Positions 51,035 through 58,868 of a stretch of DNA of 64,000 bases are shown here, piece by piece. The DNA is from Paludibacteraceae bacterium (GTDB lineage: Bacteria; Bacteroidota; Bacteroidia; Bacteroidales; Paludibacteraceae), in assembly GCA_017479885.1 (NCBI GenBank), contig JAFVBR010000039.1, forward strand, positions 1-64,000, read 5' to 3'. Both the position numbers and the translations under genes were made by a program. The notes under the pieces are model-generated. The model was not told where the DNA came from and did no database searches. It was given only the letters and a program-made list of their open reading frames with translations. How positions within the stretch are numbered: the stretch's first letter is position 1; each line of letters begins with the position of its first letter.

Positions 51035-51109
51035 GGTCCCGTAGCTCAGTTGGTCAGTAGCACCTGACTCATAATCAGGGGGTCCTTGGTTCAAGCCCAA
51101 GCGGGACCA
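51035..51109 (+). tRNA. tRNA with CAT anticodon (elongator Met or Ile2)
   Basis: A 75-nt cloverleaf: acceptor GGTCCCG/CGGGACC, discriminator A, anticodon stem CCTGA/TCAGG with loop CTCATAA (anticodon CAT), T arm CTTGG TTCAAGC CCAAG. The D stem has a C-T mismatch at its inner pair (GCTC with TAGC). CCA is not encoded. Together with the tRNA at 5818, one is probably Met and the other Ile2. Confidence 0.94.
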
Positions 51110-51114
51110 CAGAA

Positions 51115-51145
51115 CATTGGGAGGAAAAATAATTTCCTCCCAATG
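51115..51145 (+). terminator. Hairpin after the tRNA at 51035
   Basis: Perfect 13-bp arms CATTGGGAGGAAA and TTTCCTCCCAATG around AATAA. There is no T run, so it may also be a processing signal. Confidence 0.65.
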
Positions 51146-51174
51146 TCAGTTAGTAGCCAACAATTATCAGCAAA

Positions 51175-51567
51175 ATGAATCTCTCTGACTACATTATTCT
51201 CCTTGAAGACAGGCTGGAAGAAGACATGCGCGGCGAATACGGGGTTGACCTGCTGCGGGTGTCGAAAGAGTACCTTATGATGTATGCCGGCGACTTGCAG
51301 CAGAATCCCGTCGGCATGACATATTGCCACAACGGCAAGTGCTCGAGCATGTACAGTCTGGCAACCGAAGGAACGGAAGACGAACAATTAAAACTGGTGT
51401 TCGACTCATATATACTGCATGACGAGCACTTCAGCATAAGTCCGACACAGAGTTACTCTCGGGGAGTGAGCGGCTACAGAGGCAAAAGTCACGATCTGCT
51501 TTTCTCGCTGGTAAAGAAAGAAGGATTTGTCTGTCCGAAAGACAGCTCAGAATACATCGACATATAA
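51175..51567 (+). CDS. Hypothetical cytoplasmic protein
   Basis: A 130-residue protein that I do not recognise. It has no signal peptide or membrane segment. Visible features are an acidic N-terminal helix (DYIILLEDRLEEDMRGEYGV), MTYCHNGKCSSMYSL with two cysteines, and SRGVSGYRGKSHDLLFSLVKK. It starts at the ATG at 51175, 30 bp after the tRNA hairpin, with no promoter of its own seen, so it may be read through from the tRNA promoter. It converges with maf. Confidence 0.75.
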   Translation: MNLSDYIILLEDRLEEDMRGEYGVDLLRVSKEYLMMYAGDLQQNPVGMTYCHNGKCSSMYSLATEGTEDEQLKLVFDSYILHDEHFSISPTQSYSRGVSGYRGKSHDLLFSLVKKEGFVCPKDSSEYIDI

Positions 51568-51624
51568 GATTGCTTATATTCAAGGGGTACTTTCAGGGGG
51601 TACTTCGTTTATATTCAGGGATAC

Positions 51625-52209
51625 TTACAAAGCTATACCCTTGAGTTCGTCCGCTACGCGATGTACCGGCAGCCCCATCACGTTGAAGTATGACCCGTTG
51701 ATACCGGTGCACGCCGCCATTCCTATCCACTCCTGAATACCGTATGCACCAGCCTTGTCAAAGGGTCGGTAGTTATTAACATAATAGCGGATTTCCTCAT
51801 CAGTCAACTCGCGGAAACTCACATCCGTGCAATCTGCAAACGCCTTCTGTCGTTGGTTTGTTGTAAGGCAGACCCCGGTATATACCTGATGCGTCTTGCC
51901 GGAGAGCAGCCGGAGCATACGGCATGCATCCTCCTCGTCGTGCGGTTTGCCGAGCACTGCCCCGTCAAGCCACACAATGGTGTCAGCAGTAATCAGCAGT
52001 TCGTCCGGCTTGAGCATGGCACGATAAGCATCTGCTTTCTCTCTCGCAATATATATAGGTATATCTCCGCCCTGAAAGGCAGGCGGATACGTCTCGTTGC
52101 AACTGATGTCAACGATGCTGAACTCGACATCAAGTGCTTTGAGCAACTCCCGGCGGCGAGGCGACTTGCTACCAAGAAGGAGACGATATGAAGAGAGAGT
52201 GTCAGACAA
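51625..52209 (-). CDS. Maf-family nucleoside triphosphate pyrophosphatase
   Basis: A 194-residue Maf protein that hydrolyses non-canonical or excess NTPs. Motifs: LLLGSKSPRRRELLKAL, the acidic ITADTIVWLDGAVLGKP (YhdE type, dTTP/UTP-like), and GAYGIQEWIGMAACTGINGSY. I start it at the TTG at 52209 (LSDTLSSYRL), 23 bp after the prenyltransferase stop; the long frame would overlap that gene by over 100 bp. No ATG lies near the conserved start, so the start is uncertain. Confidence 0.9.
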   Translation of the reverse strand: MSDTLSSYRLLLGSKSPRRRELLKALDVEFSIVDISCNETYPPAFQGGDIPIYIAREKADAYRAMLKPDELLITADTIVWLDGAVLGKPHDEEDACRMLRLLSGKTHQVYTGVCLTTNQRQKAFADCTDVSFRELTDEEIRYYVNNYRPFDKAGAYGIQEWIGMAACTGINGSYFNVMGLPVHRVADELKGIAL

Positions 52210-52232
52210 ACCGGTGTGTTTTACATGACGGG

Positions 52233-53186
52233 TTACAGCAATATCCTTATTACAATGGAGAAGAGCACTCCGACAAGCATTATAAACTTCATGAGACCTT
52301 GAGCATAGCGGTAGTCGGACGGTATAGACGCCCGCCACAGCAGATACAGCTCACAGCAGAGCGGCAGCAAGAGTCCGAATACAAGGTAACGCACAGGCAT
52401 ACTGCTCCATGCGTGTCCAAAGGGCAACCAAAGAAACACAGCATAGCATGCCAGACCTGCAATTATTGCTATCAGGACCGTAAGTATCACTTTGGTCCAC
52501 GTCTCGCCAATCAGTATAGGCATAGTGTGGCACTCAAGTTCGCGGTCACCTGTCTGGTCTTGAAGGTCTTTCAGTATTTCCCGCACCAGAGTGGTGAGAA
52601 AAGCGAACAAGGCAAAAGCGCCCACCCATACGTATATCTCCTTTCCGATTGTAGAATACTGCATTACCTCCGCGCCGTAAAGATGACGCATGTATCCGAT
52701 GTTCGCCATTGCCACTACGAGCGGCACCAGACCGGCAGAGAAACTCACTATGAGGTTGCCTATGATGAACTGGCGTTTGTAACTTGACGAGTAGAACCAC
52801 ATCAGTCCGGGCACGAAGACAAACACAATAGCAAGCACCCAGCTGCGGGTGACCCACGCTGCTACCAACCCAAGCACAGCCCCAATGGCAGTCATCACCT
52901 GATGTATTAGCATTGCCTGCTGTTTGCTTAAAGTGCGGGTGACTATCAGTCGTTCAGGACGGTTGATATTGTCGATGCGGACATCGAAGTAGTCGTTGAT
53001 GGCATAGCCTCCGGCAGCAATAAACACTACTGAGAGCATAAGCACTACCAACAGCCACGAAGGCAACTGTTCACCGAACAAGGCACGGTCGAGCAACGGC
53101 ACTGCCACCATCTTCTCCATGAGCCATACTACGAGTGCAGCAAACAGGAGATTCTGCCAGCGAATGAGACGGAAAATATCTTTCAT
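52233..53186 (-). CDS. UbiA-family prenyltransferase
   Basis: A 317-residue membrane protein with about eight helices. The two Asp-rich prenyl-diphosphate sites are GYAINDYFDVRIDNINRPER and KDLQDQTGDRELECHTMPIL. UbiA enzymes attach isoprenyl chains in quinone or lipid synthesis. Bacteroidales copies next to maf are usually annotated as geranylgeranylglycerol-phosphate geranylgeranyltransferase, but the substrate is unproven. It starts at an ATG at 53186 and is followed by maf. Confidence 0.92.
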   Translation of the reverse strand: MKDIFRLIRWQNLLFAALVVWLMEKMVAVPLLDRALFGEQLPSWLLVVLMLSVVFIAAGGYAINDYFDVRIDNINRPERLIVTRTLSKQQAMLIHQVMTAIGAVLGLVAAWVTRSWVLAIVFVFVPGLMWFYSSSYKRQFIIGNLIVSFSAGLVPLVVAMANIGYMRHLYGAEVMQYSTIGKEIYVWVGAFALFAFLTTLVREILKDLQDQTGDRELECHTMPILIGETWTKVILTVLIAIIAGLACYAVFLWLPFGHAWSSMPVRYLVFGLLLPLCCELYLLWRASIPSDYRYAQGLMKFIMLVGVLFSIVIRILL

Positions 53187-53247
53187 GTTGTGTTGGATTG
53201 TTTAGAGAGTTTTTTGGGAGGGGGTAAGTGACTTAAGGAACTTAATA

Positions 53248-54939
53248 TTACATTTGTATTTTTAGGATTAGTCCCTGCCATGCAGGGATTTGGAGTTCTA
53301 CGGGTTGAGTGGTGTTAAACGGCATTTGCTGATATGATTTGCCAGTGAGCAGGTCGGTCATTGCAACTGAGTCGCGTTCTTCCATAACGAGATAGGTGAA
53401 TGCGGCAGGGGGCAGCTGTATTTTCACGTGCTCTGTGCGGGCATCGAAATTCACTACTATGAGCAGAGTCTCCGTCTCCGCCTTGCGGAGGAAGGCATAA
53501 TGTTTCTTTTTGTTGAATCCCTCCTGCTGCACATACTCAAGGTCGAACATCAGTCCCTCACGGAGAGCGGGTTCAGCGTTTGCGAGATTGAGCAGAGTGT
53601 GGTAGAACGCCCTCAGTTCGCGCTGCTCGTCTGTCATCAGAGCGCCATCGTAATTGCCGTGGTTGGTCCACGCCTGAAGCGAAGGCACGGTGCAGTAGTC
53701 GAAGATGCTTGTTCTGCCGTCTATACCTGAGAATCCTTCGATTTGCATACCCGCTTCGCCGGTCTCCTGACCTGCATAGATCAGGAGCGGGTTCTCTCCG
53801 AGGCAGGTTGCCACTATCATGGCAGGTTCTGCGCAGATGCCTCTTCCGCAGAAGAAGCCGCTGGCTATGCGCTGCTCGTCGTGGTTCTCAAGAAAATAGA
53901 GCATATAGCGGCGTATATCTTCGGTGTTCTGCCACTGTCGCGTTATGCCTTCTGCATCGAAGTCGCGCGATGTCACTCCGCGCAGGTAGTCATACATGCC
54001 GACCTTGTCGTAGAGATAGTCGAAACCGCCTTCGAAGATGTAGCTGCGATAGAGCGAGGGGTTATAGACTTCGGCTATGAACATCGCCTTCGGATACTGC
54101 TTTTTAACCTCTTCTATTACCCAATGCCAGAACTCGACAGGCACCATCTCTGCCATGTCGCAGCGGAATCCGTCAATACCTTTGCCACACCAGAAGAGGA
54201 GTATGTCCAGCATCTTGTCCCACAGGCGCGGACGGGGGAAAAACTGCTTCTCCATACCGCCTTGATAGTACACTCCGTAGTTGAGTTTGACCGTCTCATA
54301 CCAGTCGTTCACGGATGGTGAAGCGGAGAAGCAGTCGTTGCCTGTCGCTTTAGCCGGATATTCTGTATAGGTGAGGTTGGCAATGTTTTGTTTTTCCTGT
54401 GTGAGTGGTACGCAGAAATGTTGCCCTGGCAGATAGTAGAAGTCGTTGAGAGGCGAGAATGCCCATTCGGGATTGTCATCTTCGCCTATGTCACGCACAC
54501 CCGCTGGTTTGGAGTTGCTTTTGTATTGTCGCGCCACATGGTTGGGTACAAAGTCCATGATGATCTTCAACCCGGCCTTGTGTGTCCTCTCAAACAGAGC
54601 CTCCGCCTCATGCATACGGTTGGGAACGTCTTCCGCCAGTTCGGGAGCAATGTCGTAGTAGTCTTTGATGGCGTAGGGTGAGCCTGCCTTGCCTTTGACA
54701 ACAAGGGGGTTGTCGCCCTCAATGCCGGCCTCGGGAAAAGAGGTGGTGGTAGCATGTTCAATGAGACCGGTGTACCAGATGTGCGTTGCACCCAGCCGCC
54801 TTATCTCTCGCAGTGCTTTAGAAGTGATGTTGTTCAGTTTTCCGCAGCCGTTCTCCAGAAGGCTGCCGGAGCGCACTGTCTTGTCCGTGAAGTTGGCGAA
54901 AGTGCGTGGCAAGAGCTGATAAATAATAGGTTTTTGCAT
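53248..54939 (-). CDS. Cytoplasmic alpha-amylase family enzyme (GH13)
   Basis: A 563-residue glycoside hydrolase without signal peptide. GH13 conserved regions: IIMDFVPNHVA (region I), the nucleophile in GFRCDMAEMVP (II), the acid/base Glu in MFIAEVYNPS (III) and FLENHDEQRIAS (IV). The C-terminal beta domain runs from about residue 470 (ETLLIVVNFDARTEHVKIQL). It should cut alpha-1,4-glucans inside the cell, for instance stored glycogen or imported maltodextrins. Monocistronic, promoter at 54973-55004. Confidence 0.94.
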   Translation of the reverse strand: MQKPIIYQLLPRTFANFTDKTVRSGSLLENGCGKLNNITSKALREIRRLGATHIWYTGLIEHATTTSFPEAGIEGDNPLVVKGKAGSPYAIKDYYDIAPELAEDVPNRMHEAEALFERTHKAGLKIIMDFVPNHVARQYKSNSKPAGVRDIGEDDNPEWAFSPLNDFYYLPGQHFCVPLTQEKQNIANLTYTEYPAKATGNDCFSASPSVNDWYETVKLNYGVYYQGGMEKQFFPRPRLWDKMLDILLFWCGKGIDGFRCDMAEMVPVEFWHWVIEEVKKQYPKAMFIAEVYNPSLYRSYIFEGGFDYLYDKVGMYDYLRGVTSRDFDAEGITRQWQNTEDIRRYMLYFLENHDEQRIASGFFCGRGICAEPAMIVATCLGENPLLIYAGQETGEAGMQIEGFSGIDGRTSIFDYCTVPSLQAWTNHGNYDGALMTDEQRELRAFYHTLLNLANAEPALREGLMFDLEYVQQEGFNKKKHYAFLRKAETETLLIVVNFDARTEHVKIQLPPAAFTYLVMEERDSVAMTDLLTGKSYQQMPFNTTQPVELQIPAWQGLILKIQM

Positions 54940-54972
54940 TACTTAGGTGTTTTCTTTGGGTATTATGTGTCG

Positions 54973-55004
54973 CAAAGGTACAAAATACCTCGCACATCTG
55001 CAAA
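54973..55004 (-). promoter_or_regulatory. Promoter of the alpha-amylase gene
   Basis: TTTG, a 20-bp spacer and TACCTTTG on the minus strand, 34 bp before the start codon. Confidence 0.75.
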
Positions 55005-55097
55005 TAAAAATTTCAAACCAATTCTTTGCCATTATCCCATTTGGATATTGTTCGTCCTATTTTGTCTGTTCTTGTTGTGAATAAGAAAAAAAATCTA

Positions 55098-55105
55098 TAC
55101 CTTTG
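55098..55105 (+). promoter_or_regulatory. -7 element for the M13 peptidase gene
   Basis: TACCTTTG, 74 bp before the start codon. The -33 region is weak (GTTG). Confidence 0.6.
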
Positions 55106-55178
55106 CACCGTGATAGATTATTAAAAATATAAAACTAAGTCTCCAACATTCTGTAACAAACATATTTTTTTATATACA

Positions 55179-57185
55179 ATGAAAACAAAACATTTATTTC
55201 TAATCGCACTGACAATTATGGCAGTATCATGCAGCAAACAACAGCAGACTACGGGTATCGACTTGACTAATCTCGACACTACCGCAGTTCCTCAAAACGA
55301 TTTCTATCAGTATGCCTGCGGCGGGTGGATGGAGCAGAATCCTCTCACTGCCGAGTACAGCCGTTTCGGTAGCTTCGACAAACTGGCAGAAAACAACCGT
55401 AAACAACTCAACGAACTGATTGAAGATATTGCTTCCAAGCAGCACAAAAAAGGAAGCATTGAGCAGAAAATCGGCGATATCTACAATCTGGCTATGGACA
55501 CAGCCCGCCGTGACGCTGAGGGTATTGGCACCCTTCAGCCTGAGCTTGAAGCAATTGCCGCTATCTCCGACCGCAGCAGTTTGAGCAGGTTGCTGGGTGA
55601 GAGCATGACCTACGGAATATGGGGAATGTATGTCGATGCCGACGAGATGAATAGCAGTATGAATATACTGAAGACCTATCAGGGTGGTTTCACACTTGGT
55701 CAGAAGGACTATTATCTCGACCAGGACGAGAATACTGTCAAGATTCGTAATGCCTATGTGGATCATGTTAAGAATATGTTCGCTTTGTTCGGATATGAGA
55801 ATCCCGAGGCATTGTCGCAGACTGTTTTGCGTCTTGAGACGCGCTTGGCAAAAGCAGCCAAGAGCAATGTGGAACTACGCGACCCGATGGCAAACTACAA
55901 CAAGATGTCGCTTGATGACTTGAAAGCCCTTGTGCCTGAGGTTGACTGGGATGCTTTCCTCGGTGCAATGAACGTAACTACCGATTCCGTGAGCGTTGGA
56001 CAGATAAACCACCTTCAGGAAGCAGGCAGGATGCTGGCGGATGAACCTTTGGAAGACCTGAAGACTTTGTTTGCATGGCAGACAATCAACGGCGCTGCTT
56101 CCGCGCTCTCCACTGAGATTTACAACGAGCATTTCAATTTCTATGGTAAGATACTCTCCGGCAAGGAAGAACCCAGTCCGCTCTGGAAACGTGCAGTGGG
56201 TGTCGTAAACGGCACTTTGGGTGAGGCTGTAGGCCAGATGTATGTCAAGAAATATTTCCCGCCTGCTGCCAAAAAACGTATGGTGCAGCTGGTGAAGAAC
56301 CTTCAGACTGCTCTCGGCGAGCGTATCGACCTTCAGGAGTGGATGTCGGATGAGACCAAACAGAAAGCTCACGAAAAACTCGGTGCTTTCTATGTAAAGA
56401 TAGGCTATCCTGACAAGTGGCGCGACTATACGGCACTCGATATCGACCCCAAACTCAGCTATTACGAGAACCTTGAGCGCGCATCCAAATTCGAGCAGGA
56501 ATATAGTCTCAGCTTCCTCAATAAGCCTGTTGACCGCGACAAGTGGTATATGACTCCCCAGACTGTCAACGCATATTATAATCCTTCCACCAACGAGATA
56601 TGCTTCCCCGCAGGTATTCTGCAGTATCCGTTCTTCGACATGAATGCCGACGATGCTTTCAACTATGGCGCCATAGGTGTGGTTATCGGTCATGAAATGA
56701 CTCACGGCTTTGACGACCAGGGGGCTCAGTTCGACAAAGACGGCAATCTCAACAACTGGTGGACTGAGGAAGACAGACTCAAGTTCCAGGCACGCACCAA
56801 GGTTATGGCTGACTTTTTCGACCAAATAGAGGTTGCTCCCGGTGTGTTTGGAAACGGCAGACTTACTCTCGGAGAAAACATTGCTGACCACGGCGGACTC
56901 AATGTAAGTTTCCAGGCTTTCAAGAATGCTACGCGTAATGCTCCTCTCGACACCCGCGACGGATATACTCCCGAACAGCGTTTCTTCCTTGCTTACGCCA
57001 ATGTGTGGGCTAACAATATCCGACCCGAGCAGATTCTTGTGCAAACCAAGTCTGATCCTCACTCTCTCGGACGCTGGCGTGTTAATGGCGCTCTGCCTCA
57101 TATTGACGCTTGGTACGAGGCATGGGGCGTAACCGAGGAATCTCCTCTTTATGTCGCACCAGAAAACCGCGTCACCATCTGGTAA
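55179..57185 (+). CDS. M13 family metalloendopeptidase (PepO/neprilysin type), lipoprotein
   Basis: A 668-residue exported zinc peptidase. The signal ends in the lipobox MAVSC. The zinc site is VVIGHEMTHGFDDQG at about residue 505, with the third ligand in GENIADHGG at about 565; INNWW-type and NAYYNPSTNEICFPAGILQ blocks also fit the family. The C-terminus PENRVTIW is typical. It degrades small peptides in the periplasm or at the surface. A period-7 repeat follows, then the NlpC/P60 gene. Confidence 0.96.
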   Translation: MKTKHLFLIALTIMAVSCSKQQQTTGIDLTNLDTTAVPQNDFYQYACGGWMEQNPLTAEYSRFGSFDKLAENNRKQLNELIEDIASKQHKKGSIEQKIGDIYNLAMDTARRDAEGIGTLQPELEAIAAISDRSSLSRLLGESMTYGIWGMYVDADEMNSSMNILKTYQGGFTLGQKDYYLDQDENTVKIRNAYVDHVKNMFALFGYENPEALSQTVLRLETRLAKAAKSNVELRDPMANYNKMSLDDLKALVPEVDWDAFLGAMNVTTDSVSVGQINHLQEAGRMLADEPLEDLKTLFAWQTINGAASALSTEIYNEHFNFYGKILSGKEEPSPLWKRAVGVVNGTLGEAVGQMYVKKYFPPAAKKRMVQLVKNLQTALGERIDLQEWMSDETKQKAHEKLGAFYVKIGYPDKWRDYTALDIDPKLSYYENLERASKFEQEYSLSFLNKPVDRDKWYMTPQTVNAYYNPSTNEICFPAGILQYPFFDMNADDAFNYGAIGVVIGHEMTHGFDDQGAQFDKDGNLNNWWTEEDRLKFQARTKVMADFFDQIEVAPGVFGNGRLTLGENIADHGGLNVSFQAFKNATRNAPLDTRDGYTPEQRFFLAYANVWANNIRPEQILVQTKSDPHSLGRWRVNGALPHIDAWYEAWGVTEESPLYVAPENRVTIW

Positions 57186-57187
57186 TA

Positions 57188-57260
57188 AACCTGAAACCAG
57201 AAACCTGAAACCTGAAACTTGAAACCTGAAACTTGAAACCTAAAACATGAAACCTGAAAC
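57188..57260. repeat. Period-7 tandem repeat
   Basis: About ten units of CTGAAAC, TTGAAAC and variants, filling the gap between the two peptidase genes. Confidence 0.9.
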
Positions 57261-57263
57261 CAT

Positions 57264-58076
57264 ATGATAACCGCTTTTATCTCTTACGCCATTGTGCTTC
57301 ATTCCGTAGTGCCGGTTCGCTCTGCTCCTGACGAGGCTGCAGAGCAGGAGACGCAACTGCTGTTCGGCGAGACTTGTCAGATAACCGATGAGGTGCCTCG
57401 CTGGTATAAAATCAAAAACGACTACGACGGTCAAGAGGGCTGGGTGGACTTCAAGATGGTAACCAAGATGTCGGAAGAGGAGTATCGCACTTACACCTCA
57501 TCCGATCTCACTGCCATGGTGAAGATGCCTATGGCTTATGCAGTCAGCGAAGGCAATGGCCAGACTTTCCCTCTCACAGCCGGAACCCGCCTATGCAACT
57601 ACAAGGATGGTGCTTTCGAAGTGCTTGGCAGCAAGTTCCTTATTGACCCTCAGATGGTGGCTGAGCAGCCCATAGAGTTGACGAAAGAGAACTTCATGCA
57701 GGTAGTGCGCTATTTCCTCAATATACCTTATCTCTGGGGAGGCAAGAACTGCATGGGTATGGATTGCTCGGGTTTCTCAGGAGTGGTGCTCTCGCTGTTT
57801 GGCAAGCGCCTCTTGCGCAATGCGCGTGAGCAGGTGCATCAGGGCACAGAGGTAGGTTTCCTCAGTGAGGCTCAGTGCGGCGACCTTGTCTTCTTCGACC
57901 ACCAAAGTCGTAACCCCGAACTGACCAATATCTCGCATGTAGGCATACTGCTCTCGCCCGACACGGTTATTCATTGCTCGGGTAGAGTGAAGGTGGAACG
58001 CATTGATTCGAATGGTATAATAGAAACCGAAAGCCAAAAGTATTCGCACGACCTTCGCGCAATACGCAGATATTGA
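57264..58076 (+). CDS. NlpC/P60 (C40) peptidase with SH3 domains
   Basis: A 270-residue cysteine peptidase. The N-terminal SH3-like part has FGETCQITDEVPRWYKIKND and EGWVDFKMVTKM. The catalytic domain has MGMDCSGFSGVVLSLFGK (Cys), ISHVGILL (His) and TVIHCSGRVKVERI. It is like the gamma-D-glutamyl-L-diamino-acid (dipeptidyl) peptidases of gut Bacteroides that cut murein peptides. No signal peptide is obvious, so it is probably cytosolic. The ATG at 57264 directly follows the repeat. Confidence 0.92.
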   Translation: MITAFISYAIVLHSVVPVRSAPDEAAEQETQLLFGETCQITDEVPRWYKIKNDYDGQEGWVDFKMVTKMSEEEYRTYTSSDLTAMVKMPMAYAVSEGNGQTFPLTAGTRLCNYKDGAFEVLGSKFLIDPQMVAEQPIELTKENFMQVVRYFLNIPYLWGGKNCMGMDCSGFSGVVLSLFGKRLLRNAREQVHQGTEVGFLSEAQCGDLVFFDHQSRNPELTNISHVGILLSPDTVIHCSGRVKVERIDSNGIIETESQKYSHDLRAIRRY

Positions 58077-58197
58077 GAATAAGTTGAGAGTTGAAAGTTA
58101 ATAGTGGAAAGAAGTTGTATAGTTCTTATCCTCGCTTTGCTCGGAATAATCGGCAAAGCCGTGGAAAGTTTTAAGTTTTTAATAATACAGAGATAAC

Positions 58198-58256
58198 TTT
58201 TAACTTGAAACTCCAAACTTCTTTCAACTTTCAACTCTCAACTTTCAATTCTAAAC
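58198..58256. repeat. Period-7 repeat between the C40 and response-regulator genes
   Basis: Degenerate units of the CTTTCAA type. A mirror-like GTTGAAAGTT stretch lies at about 58085-58100, so the gap could fold. No gene is seen in 58077-58250. Confidence 0.7.
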
Positions 58257-58868
58257 TAAGTGTTGCTCTATGGCTGTGCGCACTAAGGTTGCCATGTTCG
58301 TGCAACCGAGTTTCTGGCGTATGTATTTGGTATAGGAATGAACTGTTTCAAAACCCAGAAACAGTTCTTCTGCTATTTCTTTGTTGGTTTTGCCGTTGAC
58401 TATTAGGCGCAGAATATCTCTCTCACGCGGAGTGAGGGTGGTGTAGTTCTCGGTTTGTGTTGCGGCTATTTCTTCTACCGATTCTGAGAAGTATTTGTTG
58501 CCTTTGGCTACTTCTTCTATGGCGGTGCACATCTCTTCTATATTGTTGCTCTTCAGCAGATACCCGTCAACATTGCTGTTTATCGCCCTCTGAATGACTG
58601 ATGGCTCTGCATACATGGTAAGCATGATGATGCGTGTGTTTGGCGACAGTTTTTTCAGTTGTTCTACTGCATCAATGCCGTCACCGTCGGGCATGGCTAT
58701 GTCAAGCAGAAATATGTCAGGATGTGTTTGCTTGATTATTTCTGCTGTCTGTTCTATAGTGCCTGCTATGGCGCACACATTGGCTTTGCCTGTGTTGTTG
58801 ATGAGTTGTTGCAGTGCTTCGGCTACCATTCGGTGGTCGTCAGCAATGATGACTTTAGTCTTTGTCAT
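58251..58868 (-). CDS. NarL/FixJ-type response regulator
   Basis: A 205-residue response regulator. The receiver domain has IIADDHRMVAEAL, the phosphorylated Asp in FLLDIAMPDGDG and the Lys in GYLLKSNN. The C-terminal LuxR-type helix-turn-helix is LTPRERDILRLIVNGKTNKEIAEELF and relatives (recognition helix near FLGFETVHSYTKYIRQKLG). It overlaps the kinase gene by 14 bp, so the two are coupled. Its likely target is the duplicated palindromic site at 60810-60932. Confidence 0.96.
   Translation of the reverse strand: MTKTKVIIADDHRMVAEALQQLINNTGKANVCAIAGTIEQTAEIIKQTHPDIFLLDIAMPDGDGIDAVEQLKKLSPNTRIIMLTMYAEPSVIQRAINSNVDGYLLKSNNIEEMCTAIEEVAKGNKYFSESVEEIAATQTENYTTLTPRERDILRLIVNGKTNKEIAEELFLGFETVHSYTKYIRQKLGCTNMATLVRTAIEQHLV

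Noticed and set aside
55875..57101. A 408-residue open frame on the minus strand across the M13 peptidase gene
   Set aside because: The plus strand encodes a clear M13 peptidase with its zinc site; the antisense frame has no domain, promoter or start context.
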